Below are positions 62,001 to 64,000 of a DNA stretch of 64,000 nucleotides, piece after piece. The stretch comes from Ahaetulla prasina (lineage: Eukaryota > Chordata > Lepidosauria > Squamata > Colubridae): NCBI RefSeq assembly GCF_028640845.1, contig NC_080539.1:191217436-191281435 (forward strand), read 5' to 3'. The translations under genes and the position numbers were made by a program. The notes under the pieces are model-generated. The model was not told where the DNA came from, ran no database searches, and worked only from the letters and a program-made list of their open reading frames with translations. The first letter of the stretch is position 1. Each line of letters starts with the position of its first letter.

Positions 62001-62672
62001 TCCATTACCAGTTCTCCAGAACTGGTCAGGACCTGCTGAAACTCACCTCTGTTTGAACCTTGAAATTATGAATACTGAACTGTAATTATTGATTTATTGG
62101 CAAGGGGTTGAACCAGGAATGGTAAATTGTAGAGCTAATAAATGATATTGATACTGAAATACTGATTTTTACGGATGCAGCAGAATGAAGCATAAAGAAC
62201 TTTGCATGGACTGGAGAATACAGGAATAACAACAATTGTTATTGAATTAAGCAGAAAATAGACTGTTTTCCATAGTTCCATTTCTCCCTCAAATATATGA
62301 ATTTTGATCTTTTGAGAATGTGGCTTCTAGGTATATAATCTTTTAAGCCCAATTCAGTCCAAGAAGGTCTAAAGATATTGTGATTTGAGCAAGAGAATTA
62401 ATTAAAAATTAATGTTTGGTATCAGTTGAATGAAATATATTACATGTATCTCTTTTAAAAATATGTTTAGTTTGGATTATGGTGTTGCTTTTTGTGGGCT
62501 TCTCTAGATGCTTTTCCCTAAGGAATTTCAAATTCCTGTGGATAAGGCATTAGAACTTCTGAAAGACTTGGATCACTTGAGGATGCAGCTTGTATCAGAT
62601 GTTCATCCACTCTTAGATGCAATTCATTCCCTGAAAAAGCTGAGGATGACAAGACATGCACCACTTTCTAAG
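10980..62672 (+). CDS. ABCA12: ABCA12-like lipid transporter, partial: 13 internal exons of the first extracellular domain
   Basis: Thirteen exons on the + strand join in phase (2,0,0,2,1,2,2,1,0,2,1,0,0) into about 1,838 codons without a stop. Twelve donors are GT and one is GC; all acceptors are AG. From memory, the flanking exons match the large luminal/extracellular loop 1 of human ABCA12: the segment at 12830-12890 ([11 protein letters not shown]), the one at 46383-46500 ([14 protein letters not shown]) and the one at 60070-60169 ([18 protein letters not shown]). ABCA12 moves glucosylceramides into lamellar granules of keratinocytes for the skin lipid barrier. The first membrane helix lies upstream and the remaining helices and both ATPase domains downstream, outside the window. 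The segment is over a thousand residues longer than its human counterpart, almost all from one giant exon. ABCA13 also has giant exons in this loop and is the main alternative, but the small exons fit ABCA12 better. Start and stop codons are not in the window. Confidence 0.82.
11087..12730. other. Intron between exons a and b
   Basis: It contains the MITE at 11544-11680 and, at about 12420-12615, a degenerate interspersed repeat (atcatgtgaccatgg and following) of a type that recurs at 27700 and 28200-28460. I see nothing else. Confidence 0.6.
11544..11680. mobile_element. Short mariner-like MITE (137 bp)
   Basis: TA dinucleotides flank an element starting ccctgtttccccccaaaata and ending cttattttcagggaaacatg plus g. 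The two ends are inverted repeats, and the whole element folds back on itself. The TA target site points to Tc1/mariner mobilisation. Confidence 0.75.
12731..12910 (+). CDS. ABCA12: ABCA12-like exon b (180 bp)
   Basis: The acceptor is ggatgcag and the donor is aaa|gtgagt. The exon has 60 codons and is phase 0 at both ends. The motif [11 protein letters not shown] followed by FQEL is close to the ABCA12 motif in this region as I remember it. The Met codon at 12725 lies in the intron and is not a start. Confidence 0.85.
12911..13875. other. Start of the large intron between exons b and c
   Basis: Mostly unannotated AT-rich sequence. A short CR1-tail-like fragment (catagaatcaagagagctgg) lies at about 13441-13480. 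No gene is supported. Confidence 0.5.
13876..14297 (-). repeat. Gypsy LTR-like block, outer left
   Basis: It begins TGTCAACAGTCCGATTAG and matches the block beginning at 26213, including gaattcccaaaagtataact and ggttcaggctctcatggt. Confidence 0.75.
14298..14610 (-). repeat. Gypsy LTR, inner left copy
   Basis: It runs from TGTCACAG to TATGCA and is near-identical to 19619-19930. It is followed by a pyrimidine run (atcccccctcc), which is the polypurine tract of a minus-strand element. Confidence 0.85.
14611..14937 (-). pseudogene. Gypsy reverse transcriptase fragment, left of the CR1 insertion
   Basis: A minus-strand frame at 14929-14747 encodes [20 protein letters not shown] followed by EGDEWKTAF, typical Gypsy RT. 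The rest of RT, RNase H and integrase is missing between here and the polypurine tract, so there was an internal deletion. The frame continues on the far side of the CR1 element near 17405. Confidence 0.82.
14938..17405 (+). mobile_element. CR1 LINE, 5'-truncated in the endonuclease, with 3' tail
   Basis: Successive + frames encode the end of the endonuclease ([31 protein letters not shown]), a linker, and the RT ([94 protein letters not shown]). Several frameshifts break it, including one that removes part of the catalytic ADDTKL region at about 16520-16560. The 3' end has ggttggactagaaggcctcc and then a short TGTTA repeat, characteristic of CR1. It sits inside a Gypsy RT gene, whose frame resumes on each side. 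Confidence 0.93.
17406..19618 (-). pseudogene. Gypsy RT start, protease and gag remnants
   Basis: A minus frame at 17765-17541 encodes the segment before the RT palm ([44 protein letters not shown]). Beyond it, 17880-18640 is compatible with protease and gag C-terminus, and 18640-19618 with proline-rich gag, but domains are hard to place and stops are frequent. Confidence 0.65.
19619..19930 (-). repeat. Gypsy LTR, inner right copy
   Basis: It runs from TGTCAGGT to TATGCA and matches 14298-14610 closely along its full length. It too is followed by a pyrimidine run (atccctcctt). That is unexpected for the 5' LTR of a simple minus-strand element and suggests a shared or recombined LTR. Confidence 0.85.
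19931..22509 (-). pseudogene. Gypsy integrase, RNase H and RT C-terminal remnants
   Basis: Minus-strand frames: 20796-20404 (integrase C-terminal region, [26 protein letters not shown]), 21152-20937 (integrase core [33 protein letters not shown]), 21439-21149 (zinc-binding region, [20 protein letters not shown]), and 22481-22230 ([21 protein letters not shown] with the catalytic DD changed to NN). Frameshifts and stops show it is inactive. Confidence 0.85.
22510..23207 (+). mobile_element. Solo LTR (698 bp) inside the Gypsy RT gene
   Basis: It begins TGTCATGCTCC and ends GGGTCAGCACA, flanked by GGTCA (22505-22509) and GGGCA (23208-23212), a 5-base duplication with one mismatch. AATAAA at about 23144 near its right end gives the + orientation. 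The Gypsy RT frame reads on from one flank to the other. No internal retroviral genes are present, so this is a recombined solo LTR. Confidence 0.82.
23208..23845 (-). pseudogene. Gypsy RT N-terminal half remnant
   Basis: A minus frame at 23505-23200 encodes [33 protein letters not shown], then [20 protein letters not shown], the RT finger and palm start. The key D of the LDLR motif reads E here. Beyond 23505 the spacer toward the protease continues with stops. Confidence 0.8.
23846..24453. mobile_element. hAT-like foldback repeat, left border uncertain
   Basis: It contains repeated ctaccggtt/aaccggtag motifs, long A/T hairpin arms near 23930-24160 and a right end gaatttcaccactg like the other hAT copies in this window. 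I could not find the matching left terminus or an 8-base duplication. Confidence 0.5.
24454..26212 (-). pseudogene. Gypsy gag remnant with degenerate zinc knuckle
   Basis: On the minus strand near 24980-24910 a cysteine motif ([10 protein letters not shown] and a later CQC) resembles a degenerate CCHC knuckle. The sequence toward 26212 is proline/serine-rich and lies where gag is expected, next to the right LTR. Several stops interrupt it. Confidence 0.6.
26213..26770 (-). repeat. Gypsy LTR-like block, outer right
   Basis: It begins TGTCAACAGTCTGATTAG and matches 13876-14297 over about 300 bases. Beyond about 26530 the sequence has no counterpart at the left, so the right border is approximate. 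Confidence 0.65.
26934..27457. mobile_element. hAT-like repeat region
   Basis: It starts cagaggtggttttcaatcgg. An inverted partner aaaaaccacctctg lies at 27010-27023 and a further hAT-like end gaatcccaccactg at 27444-27457. The flanking 8-mers are only vaguely similar, so this may be one element or two overlapping ones. Short GC-rich frames within it are not genes. Confidence 0.45.
27844..28137. mobile_element. Nonautonomous hAT element (294 bp)
   Basis: It begins cagtggtgaaatccaaattc and ends gctggatttcacccctg. Flanking 8-mers GCTGAATG and GATGAATG differ at one base. Inside, ggaaggatattgcaaaatctcc is repeated twice, and actactcaaaatttctgcta recurs. Confidence 0.83.
28138..28506. repeat. 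Degenerate interspersed repeat before exon c
   Basis: The stretch 28180-28465 (aagtgaatgccaggaccatt, gtgatcatgtggtggggg, gtcattaagtgaccattcat) has the style of the 12420-12615 repeat and of 27700-27800. The hAT element at 27844 interrupts this repeat. The family is unknown to me. Confidence 0.45.
28507..28685 (+). CDS. ABCA12: ABCA12-like exon c (179 bp)
   Basis: The acceptor is ttctctttctag and the donor is aaaag|gtaaaa. The exon starts in phase 0 and ends in phase 2. The product contains [19 protein letters not shown], which fits the ABCA12 segment that follows exon b. The intron before it is 15.6 kb long and is largely Gypsy-derived. Confidence 0.87.
28744..31216 (-). mobile_element. 2-kb L1-like element with ORF1-like frame and no ORF2, split by an L2 tail
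   Basis: It is flanked by a 16-base exact duplication acttacagtacttttt (28728-28743, 31217-31232). A T-run lies at the left and a GC-richer 5' leader at the right, whose sequence parallels 9600-9688. Minus frames 30013-29771 ([30 protein letters not shown]) and 29865-29443 encode a charged coiled-coil protein like an L1 ORF1. There is no endonuclease or RT. A 59-base tandem duplication lies at about 29221-29338. Confidence 0.78.
30601..30930 (-). mobile_element. L2 3' fragment inside the L1-like element
   Basis: An (ATTTC)n start is followed by ataccgcccttctcccgaag, the common L2 tail of this window. A minus frame encodes [30 protein letters not shown], the last residues of an L2 RT protein. 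Confidence 0.88.
31233..32222. other. Intron before exon d
   Basis: A fragment at about 31704-31745 (gtcagtattgactcctacaa) resembles a SINE or LINE tail common in squamates. The 89-codon frame starting in it (31692-31961) has no domain and no splice support, and is not an exon. The rest is featureless. Confidence 0.5.
32223..32305 (+). CDS. ABCA12: ABCA12-like exon d (83 bp)
   Basis: The acceptor is cttgttttaaag and the donor is acaag|gtaaga. One base completes the Arg codon from exon c. Then 27 codons ([19 protein letters not shown] and on to EQ) follow, with one base left over. It was accepted because both phases fit its neighbours. Its sequence similarity to ABCA12 is weak. Confidence 0.72.
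32345..32780 (-). mobile_element. Old L2-type 3' fragment
   Basis: An ATTT-repeat start (32355-32375) and the downstream order of motifs, including ggcaaggtgttccacaggac and gcagagaagggtctcttctt, parallel the younger L2 tails here, but the fragment is strongly diverged. Confidence 0.6.
33175..34545 (-). mobile_element. CR1/L3-like LINE, 5'-truncated, interrupted by a SINE
   Basis: Minus frames encode RT motifs: [31 protein letters not shown] (34120-33896), [32 protein letters not shown] (33905-33441). A C-terminal segment at 33403-33179, read in another frame, resembles [17 protein letters not shown]. The upstream part resumes at 34402 after the SINE. The catalytic ADD is intact, but frameshifts separate the parts. 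Confidence 0.87.
34134..34395 (-). mobile_element. tRNA-derived SINE with L2-like tail
   Basis: It is flanked by CTATTT (34128-34133 and 34396-34401). Its + strand right end carries gggctcgaacc, the reverse complement of a pol III B box, and then a tRNA-like stretch to ccggcccc. The other end has ttatttattttttacattta and cgcccttctccgaagactca, the same tail as the L2 LINEs. This suggests that L2 machinery moves it. It splits the RT frame of the surrounding LINE. Confidence 0.82.
34826..34904 (+). CDS. ABCA12: ABCA12-like exon e (79 bp)
   Basis: The acceptor is cttgtttttgtag and the donor is ttaag|gtgagt. The first two bases complete an Asp codon, 25 codons follow ([19 protein letters not shown] and onward), and two bases remain for the giant exon. 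It encodes a short amphipathic helical stretch. Confidence 0.77.
34905..35510. other. Intron segment after exon e
   Basis: Around 35080-35170 (caggtaatcctcaatttatg) it resembles the start of the unassigned interspersed repeat seen at 12420 and 28200. No gene is seen. Confidence 0.4.
35511..36071. mobile_element. Foldback hAT element (561 bp)
   Basis: It begins cagtggtgaaacataaaatt and ends gaccatttcacccctg. Exact 8-base duplications GTTCTACC lie at 35503-35510 and 36072-36079. The interior holds several long inverted copies of gatcccagctgagttgcctg and cctctgacgatcaggc with A/T arms, so it can form a large cruciform. No transposase is seen. Confidence 0.92.
36072..37491. other. Intron before the giant exon
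   Basis: Apart from the SINE fragment at 36655-36780 I see only AT-rich unannotated sequence and the polypyrimidine tract of the giant exon's acceptor. Confidence 0.5.
36655..36780 (-). mobile_element. tRNA-derived SINE fragment with CR1-like tail
   Basis: agagttggaaggaccttgga and catctagtccaaccctctgc are the reverse complement of the CR1 3' end. They are followed by ggatttgaaccaccaaact, which looks like the reverse complement of a tRNA-type B box region. It is short and diverged. Confidence 0.6.
37492..41334 (+). CDS. ABCA12: ABCA12-like giant exon f (3,843 bp, about 1,280 codons)
   Basis: The acceptor is tctttttattacag and the donor is gca ca|gtaagt. One base completes an Arg codon from exon e and the last two bases wait for exon g. 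The frame is open throughout. The product is Leu/Ile/Asn/Lys-rich and looks mostly helical, with no transmembrane-length hydrophobic segment and more than twenty N-X-S/T sites, as expected for a glycosylated extracellular domain. Two homologous units lie at about 37748-39075 and 39680-40922. Each has four cysteines (codons at 38534, 38618, 38777, 38918 and at 40397, 40481, 40631, 40772), and the exon has no other cysteines. The last residues (SPSNLIAQ) align with the end of a short human ABCA12 exon as I recall it, so the exon appears expanded at its 5' side in this lineage, or contracted in mammals. It resembles the giant exons of ABCA13 in position and size. The Met at 37583 is internal. Confidence 0.88.
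41670..42730 (-). mobile_element. Diverged CR1 3' part, interrupted by an L1 3' end
   Basis: It starts on the + strand with agagtaggaagggaccttgg and agtccaacactctgttgaag (a CR1 tail in reverse). After the interruption it continues with the reverse of the RT C-terminus (ccaagtgtggtcttacta is the reverse of the RPHLEY coding region). It has many changes and is old. Confidence 0.82.
41860..42270 (+). mobile_element. L1 3' end inserted in the CR1 remnant
   Basis: It is flanked by (g)aaatttctc at 41851-41859 and 42271-42279. The + frame near its start encodes [18 protein letters not shown], like the C-terminus of an L1 ORF2, and is followed by a 3' UTR ending in an A-rich tail. Confidence 0.75.
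42914..43029 (+). CDS. ABCA12: ABCA12-like exon g (116 bp)
   Basis: The acceptor is gttttgtcccag and the donor is tcag|gtaaca. One base completes Gln, then 38 codons ([19 protein letters not shown] and on to IDELS) and one base. An earlier GT at 42964 would give the same phase, but the longer form is open and continues the expected ABCA12 spacing, so I chose it. The match to the human segment after the short exon is recognisable. Confidence 0.8.
43270..43385 (-). mobile_element. CR1/Rex-like LINE tail fragment
   Basis: attttattggccaagcgtga, acacacaaggaattt and gttctcagtgtacata repeat the 3' tail seen at 1424-1500. Confidence 0.85.
43386..44235 (+). mobile_element. R4-like LINE C-terminal remnant
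   Basis: Plus-strand frames with many stops carry [20 protein letters not shown], a zinc-finger-like segment around 43690-43715 (HLICGCSKI when read through), and further on FIDIAV and [17 protein letters not shown] sequence (alternative frames at 43990-44110). This arrangement resembles the C-terminal restriction-like endonuclease region of the R4/Dong group, known from lizards. Ends are not defined. The family call is from memory and tentative. Confidence 0.55.
43530..43614. repeat. Perfect 41-base inverted repeat with 3-base loop
   Basis: Arm 43530-43570 (acagaaggtttaatattgga and onward) is repeated as an exact reverse complement at 43574-43614 around gtt. It lies inside the R4-like remnant and replaces its normal continuation. 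Confidence 0.97.
44236..44844. other. Intron with a short direct repeat
   Basis: Two copies of aatgttcagttRactgaRttt plus catgtttaatgaataaa lie at about 44241 and 44330. Otherwise AT-rich intron. Confidence 0.6.
44845..45240 (-). mobile_element. L2 3' fragment
   Basis: An ATTT-repeat start, accgccctatctcccgaagg, then the antisense of the L2 protein C-terminus and the conserved gagaaggcccttcccctggg. It ends before reaching the RT palm. Confidence 0.88.
45476..45573 (+). CDS. ABCA12: ABCA12-like exon h (98 bp)
   Basis: The acceptor is gtttcttacag and the donor is aaa|gtaagt. Two bases complete a Gly codon, then 32 codons end in VPEILILK. The VPE motif just before the next exon matches the ABCA12 arrangement. 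The exon ends in phase 0. Confidence 0.82.
45574..46382. other. Intron between exons h and i
   Basis: No repeat or gene could be recognised. The sequence is AT-rich. Confidence 0.5.
46383..46636 (+). CDS. ABCA12: ABCA12-like exon i (254 bp)
   Basis: The acceptor is gatcgtttaaag and the donor is aagtg|gtaaga. The exon has 84 codons plus two bases. It contains [15 protein letters not shown] and then [17 protein letters not shown], three cysteines in a pattern that I recall clearly from ABCA12. This is one of the best anchors for the gene assignment. Confidence 0.9.
46717..46829 (+). CDS. ABCA12: ABCA12-like exon j (113 bp)
   Basis: It lies after a short 80-base intron. The acceptor is cttttctttaaaaag and the donor is caag|gtaatc. 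One base completes Trp, then 37 codons ([19 protein letters not shown] and onward) and one base. Similarity to ABCA12 is modest, but phase and order fit. Confidence 0.8.
46830..47435. other. Intron with a hairpin element
   Basis: A 21-base inverted repeat with a 12-base loop (47266-47319, arms ctggcatttggggagctaag plus g) lies in what looks like a small foldback element around 47200-47420. No other feature is seen. Confidence 0.7.
47440..48360 (-). mobile_element. L2 3' fragment split by a second L2 fragment
   Basis: The outer copy runs 47440-47689 and resumes at 48085-48360 (atgtgtcttaagctcgcgg when read across, as in the uninterrupted copy at 45090). The break carries GTCTTAA on both sides. 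Confidence 0.9.
47690..48077 (-). mobile_element. Inner L2 3' fragment
   Basis: It begins with an (AAT)n tract and ataccgcccttctcccgaag, and ends in ggccgccag. The 7-base duplication GTCTTAA lies at 47683-47689 and 48078-48084. Confidence 0.9.
48392..48800 (-). repeat. 3' LTR of the third Gypsy element
   Basis: It begins TGTTGGG and ends TGTAACA. The pyrimidine run cccctcccctcc at 48801-48812 is the polypurine tract of the minus-strand element. Confidence 0.82.
50358..50917 (+). mobile_element. Solo LTR 1 in the Gypsy RNase H region
   Basis: TGTTATGGTCC to GGTCACAACA, with AATAAA near 50853 giving + orientation. Its 5-base target ACTGG lies at 50353-50357, and the partner copy is found beyond LTR 2 at 51536-51540. 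Confidence 0.88.
50922..51534 (-). mobile_element. Solo LTR 2 inserted at the edge of LTR 1
   Basis: Read on the minus strand it starts TGTTGTGGCTCTGG and ends CAGAACA. Its duplication AACTG (50917-50921 and 51535-51539) takes the last base of LTR 1 plus four bases of the LTR 1 target duplication. It belongs to the same general LTR type as LTR 1 but is clearly diverged. Confidence 0.88.
53841..54490 (+). mobile_element. Solo LTR 3 (650 bp)
   Basis: TGTTGTGGTCCG to GGTCAGAACA, with an exact 5-base duplication CACAG (53836-53840, 54491-54495). Shared blocks with LTR 1 (gaggcagaggaacag, gggacaactcgggagtaggg) show the same family. Confidence 0.93.
54496..58432 (+). mobile_element. L1 element with ORF1 and the 5' part of ORF2, 3'-truncated
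   Basis: A purine-rich leader (about 54700-55900) precedes ORF1 (55911-56237 and 56280-56660, then 56733-56957; coiled coil [14 protein letters not shown], then [15 protein letters not shown] and [10 protein letters not shown] as in the L1 RRM and C-terminal domains). ORF2 begins at 57041 with the endonuclease ([28 protein letters not shown]) and is followed through [20 protein letters not shown], then across a MITE to [19 protein letters not shown]. The frame decays and ends near 58432, before any RT domain. Several stops and frameshifts make it a pseudogene. The left border is uncertain. Confidence 0.85.
57656..58043. mobile_element. TA-flanked MITE with repeated TATACTCGAGTATAAGCCG motif (388 bp)
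   Basis: Terminal inverted repeats of about 26 bases (ccgtatatactcgaRtataa and onward) are flanked by TA at 57654-57655 and 58044-58045. Removing the element and one TA rejoins the L1 ORF2 frame exactly. The interior repeats the terminal motif several times and contains a hairpin (tttttcagcacaaaaaacgt, then gctgaaaaa). TA targeting suggests Tc1/mariner mobilisation. Confidence 0.92.
58433..58902. other. Intron before exon k
   Basis: AT-rich with no recognised element. The L1 coding similarity has ended. Confidence 0.5.
58903..59027 (+). CDS. ABCA12: ABCA12-like exon k (125 bp) with GC donor
   Basis: The acceptor is gatgttttaaag. The donor is cag|gcaagt, a GC-AG donor with otherwise ideal consensus. 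Two bases complete Asp, then 41 codons ([19 protein letters not shown] and onward to SENKTQ). The boundary coincides with where I expect the human exon to end. A GT donor 84 bases further (cag|gtgtga at 59112) would keep the frame and add 28 residues, so an alternative longer form is possible. The intron before it is 12 kb of repeats. Confidence 0.85.
59616..59776. mobile_element. Short hAT MITE (161 bp)
   Basis: It begins cagtggtgggattcagccag and ends tgaatcccaccactg. Flanking 8-mers GTTGCACT and GTTGTACT differ at one base. Confidence 0.87.
59996..60169 (+). CDS. ABCA12: ABCA12-like exon l (174 bp)
   Basis: The acceptor is catgccaatacag and the donor is aag|gtttgt. The exon has 58 codons and is phase 0 at both ends. 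It contains [26 protein letters not shown] and LDVYKFIYK. These are the strongest matches to the remembered ABCA12 sequence anywhere in the window. Confidence 0.92.
60170..61765. other. Intron after exon l
   Basis: A segment at about 60715-60915 (gcaggtggcaacacctagtg, gaaggaggcagtggcgaatc) resembles the 3' end shared by BovB LINEs and squamate SINEs, but it is diverged. The remainder shows nothing I can name. Confidence 0.4.
61766..62051. mobile_element. Nonautonomous hAT element (286 bp)
   Basis: It begins cagtggtgagtttcaaattt and ends ctgaaactcacctctg. Flanking 8-mers GTAGAACC and TTTGAACC match at six positions. Its interior (ctaccggttctgtgggtgtg, ggttctccgaactattcaaa) matches 27844-28137. 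Confidence 0.8.
62508..62672 (+). CDS. ABCA12: ABCA12-like exon m (165 bp)
   Basis: The acceptor is gggcttctctag and the donor is aag|gtttgt. The exon has 55 codons and is phase 0 at both ends. It begins [18 protein letters not shown] and contains [14 protein letters not shown], matching the ABCA12 segment after exon l. The next exon is beyond the window. Confidence 0.9.
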
Positions 62673-62894
62673 GTTTGTTTTTAAAATGTGTTAATTTTTA
62701 GAAGCTGGAATTACATAAAAATAATGAAAAATGTCAGAAGTCTAGACAAGTATTTAATTTGCATAGAAGTCAAATTATCAGTTCCAACATATTATGGGAA
62801 GGATTCTTATTATGAGACTAGAAGCCACAATGTCACACTGAAAGAGGACAAATAGATTTCAGCATCTGAGAGAAGAAATATTGTCAATTTCTCC

Positions 62895-64000
62895 TTCTTT
62901 TTTAAAAAAAAGTTTTTATTGATTTTATTACGACACAACACAACACTAACATACATAACATAAACACATAATCTGTGTTTTCTTTTTACATGACTGTTTC
63001 ATTCCTTCAACTTTCTGCTTTATACATTCCCTTTTCCCTTCTTTTTTATTATCTTTGACTTTGTCATCCCTTTACATTTAGTTTTATTTATTTACAATAT
63101 TTTACACATTTGTTATCTTCTCTTCTCCATCCTTTATTTCTATTTAATTTTCCTGTTCTCCAACCACTCATACCATTTTATCCATATTTGATAATATTCT
63201 GTCTTTTCCTTTTCCTTTATTTCTTTCGTTAATTTATCCATCTCTGCACAGTCCAGAATTTTCTTGATTGTTTCTTCTTCTGTTGGTATCTTTACATTTT
63301 ACCAGAACTGTGTGTAGGCAATCTTTGCTGCCATAATTATGTGTAATATCAAATACTGAATATCTTTGCTGTAAGTTCTGGTTAATATCCCAAGTAAGAA
63401 CGTCTCTGGTTTCAAGTCCACCTTATGTCCACTTATCTCTTCTGTCCAGTTTCTGATTCTGGACCAAAATTTTTTTTGCCTTAGGACATGTCCATCATAG
63501 GTGATAGTATGGTCCAGGAGGTTTTTTTGCATTTCCAGCAGTTTGACGAATTATTAGGAAACATTTTAGCTAGCCCTACTGGTATAAAATGCCATCTGTA
63601 AAACATTTTTAGCTTGTTTTCCTTGTAAGCCGTTGATAGTATCAATTTAATATTTATTTCCCATAATTTTTCCCATTTCTCCAATTCTACGTTGTAGCCA
63701 AAAAAATTTGCCCATCTAATCATGGTATCCTTAACTACCTCTTCTTCCATTTTATATCTACGTAGATATTTATATATATTGCTAATTAATTTTATTTCTG
63801 TTCCATGAATTTTATCCAATTCTTGCAGTTCTTTTCGTACCTCATACCTTTTTTTTATCTCTTACGACTTTAGATTGAATTTGTGTGAATGTGCACCATT
63901 CTATCACCCTACCCATATCTTGTTCTAGTTCCTGTTTCTTTTTCAACTCTCCCTGGTCATTTATCAATTCCTTATATCTAATTATCTTATTTTTCTCGAG
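62895..64000 (-). mobile_element. L1 3' part, ORF2 C-terminus (runs off the window)
   Basis: A T-rich left border is the A-tail. Minus frames 63819-63481 (KMFYRWHFIPVGLAKMFPNN, CWKCKKTSWT) and 63532-63299 (KKFWSRIRNWTEEI) encode the ORF2 C-terminal domain with its cysteine motif. One frameshift near 63490-63530. It continues past 64000. Confidence 0.88.

Noticed and set aside
10980..62672. Calling the host gene ABCA13
   Set aside because: ABCA13 is known for giant exons in this loop, and I considered it first. The small exons (46383-46636, 59996-60169, 62508-62672) match the ABCA12 sequence as I recall it much better. I keep ABCA13 as the alternative.
1..64000. CRISPR arrays, bacterial genes or a prophage
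   Set aside because: No regularly spaced repeats, ribosome binding sites or dense coding; exon-intron structure and vertebrate repeats rule this out.

Overview
This is a vertebrate genomic window, most likely from a snake or another squamate reptile. The evidence is the repeat content: CR1/Rex-like LINEs with an (AATAG)n tail, L2 LINEs, L1, chromodomain-type Gypsy elements, an R4-like LINE fragment, tRNA-derived SINEs and many short hAT elements, set in AT-rich introns. There are no operons, and I see no promoter, CRISPR array or genuine RNA gene.

One host gene runs through the window on the + strand. Thirteen internal exons (10980-62672) have consensus splice sites and mutually compatible phases, giving about 1,838 codons with no stop. 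The small exons match what I recall of the first extracellular domain of ABCA12, the lipid transporter of the epidermal barrier. Neither the N-terminal membrane segment nor the nucleotide-binding domains lie in the window, so the gene extends beyond both ends. The outstanding feature is one 3,843-base exon (37492-41334), about 1,280 codons, placed where human ABCA12 has, as I recall, only a short exon. It contains two copies of a domain about 620 residues apart. Its only eight cysteines fall four per copy with almost identical spacing.

Layout of the rest. 1-7.6 kb: Gypsy integrase/chromodomain remnant, a CR1/Rex-like LINE, and an L1-like segment split by a hAT element that itself carries an L2 LINE. 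7.7-9.7 kb: a 2-kb L1-like element with no visible ORF2. 11-13 kb: two exons. 13.9-26.8 kb: a complex of related Gypsy elements, itself hit by a CR1 LINE, a solo LTR and a hAT-like repeat. 27-37 kb: three exons among hAT elements, a second 2-kb L1-like element, a LINE carrying a SINE, and a foldback hAT. 37.5-46.8 kb: the giant exon and four small exons, with CR1, L1, R4 and L2 remnants. 47.4-58.4 kb: L2 inside L2, a third Gypsy element carrying two successively inserted LTRs, a solo LTR, and an L1 interrupted by a TA-flanked MITE. 58.9-62.7 kb: the last three exons. 62.9-64 kb: the 3' part of an antisense L1.

Many insertions could be ordered because target-site duplications and interrupted reading frames are still legible. 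All comparison with human proteins is from memory and should be confirmed by a protein search.
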